A stretch of DNA of 60,000 nt from Symbiodinium natans (lineage: Eukaryota > Sar > Dinophyceae > Suessiales > Symbiodiniaceae): positions 75,001 through 135,000 of the forward strand of contig CAJNDS010000724.1 of the NCBI GenBank assembly GCA_905221605.1, written 5' to 3'. The notes beneath the pieces are model-generated. The model was not told where the DNA came from. It saw only the letters and a program-made list of their open reading frames with translations, and did no database searches. Numbering within the stretch: position 1 is the first letter of the stretch; every line of letters begins with the position of its first letter. Positions 59,881 to 60,000 of this stretch are shown piece after piece. A program made the translations under genes and the position numbers.

Positions 59881-60000
59881 TCCCACCCACCAACCCAACC
59901 CAGCCCAGCCCAGCCCAGCCCAACCCAACCCACCCAACCCCACCCACCCGCCAAGCACGGGTTTAGGGTTCAGGGTTTCGGGTTTCGGGATCGGGGTTTA

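Overview
The window looks like nuclear DNA of a photosynthetic dinoflagellate. Three things point there. Plastid ATP synthase subunit a (atpI) is encoded here as a nuclear gene cut by many spliceosomal introns. The introns whose joins I could reconstruct nearly all begin with GC, GA or GT and end in AG followed by an exonic G, the relaxed splice code known from dinoflagellates. Finally, a decayed Ty1/copia reverse transcriptase of dinoflagellate style is present. No rRNA, tRNA, CRISPR array or bacterial-type signal was seen.

The sequence is an alternation of two materials. One is telomere-type DNA, TTTAGGG or CCCTAAA heptamers and 7-9 bp derivatives, in well over a hundred short tracts of either orientation. 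The other is unique islands of about 40-250 bp. Exons of 24-76 nt are buried in some islands, so true genes are nearly invisible to ORF callers: most long frames here are repeat or low-complexity artefacts. I recognised genes by joining islands across introns and matching conserved domains with exact codon phase. All four identified genes lie on the minus strand, as in a unidirectional gene cluster.

Layout, right to left in transcription order. 59.5-51.7 kb: C-terminal part of an isoleucyl-tRNA synthetase ending in its zinc finger. 47.7-36.9 kb: one or two EF-hand genes, with a dead copia fragment at 41.2-41.7 kb between the EF exons. 32.1-30.2 kb: a chain of five different minisatellites without telomeric DNA. 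26.6-19.7 kb: atpI from about the middle of the protein to its stop codon, eight exact joins. 6.7-4.0 kb: an FHA phosphopeptide-binding domain split over at least five exons. Other islands contain open, often splice-compatible frames that I cannot name; some lie inside introns that are clearly skipped, so openness alone is weak evidence.

A third layer is a set of short (about 75-190 bp) elements with terminal inverted repeats, in at least eight families, several sitting exactly at exon-intron borders or flanked by target-site-like direct repeats. They look like introner-type non-autonomous DNA elements. An inverted duplication of one island plus its telomeric tract (13.1/15.4 kb) and a partial duplication of the last atpI exon show ongoing rearrangement.
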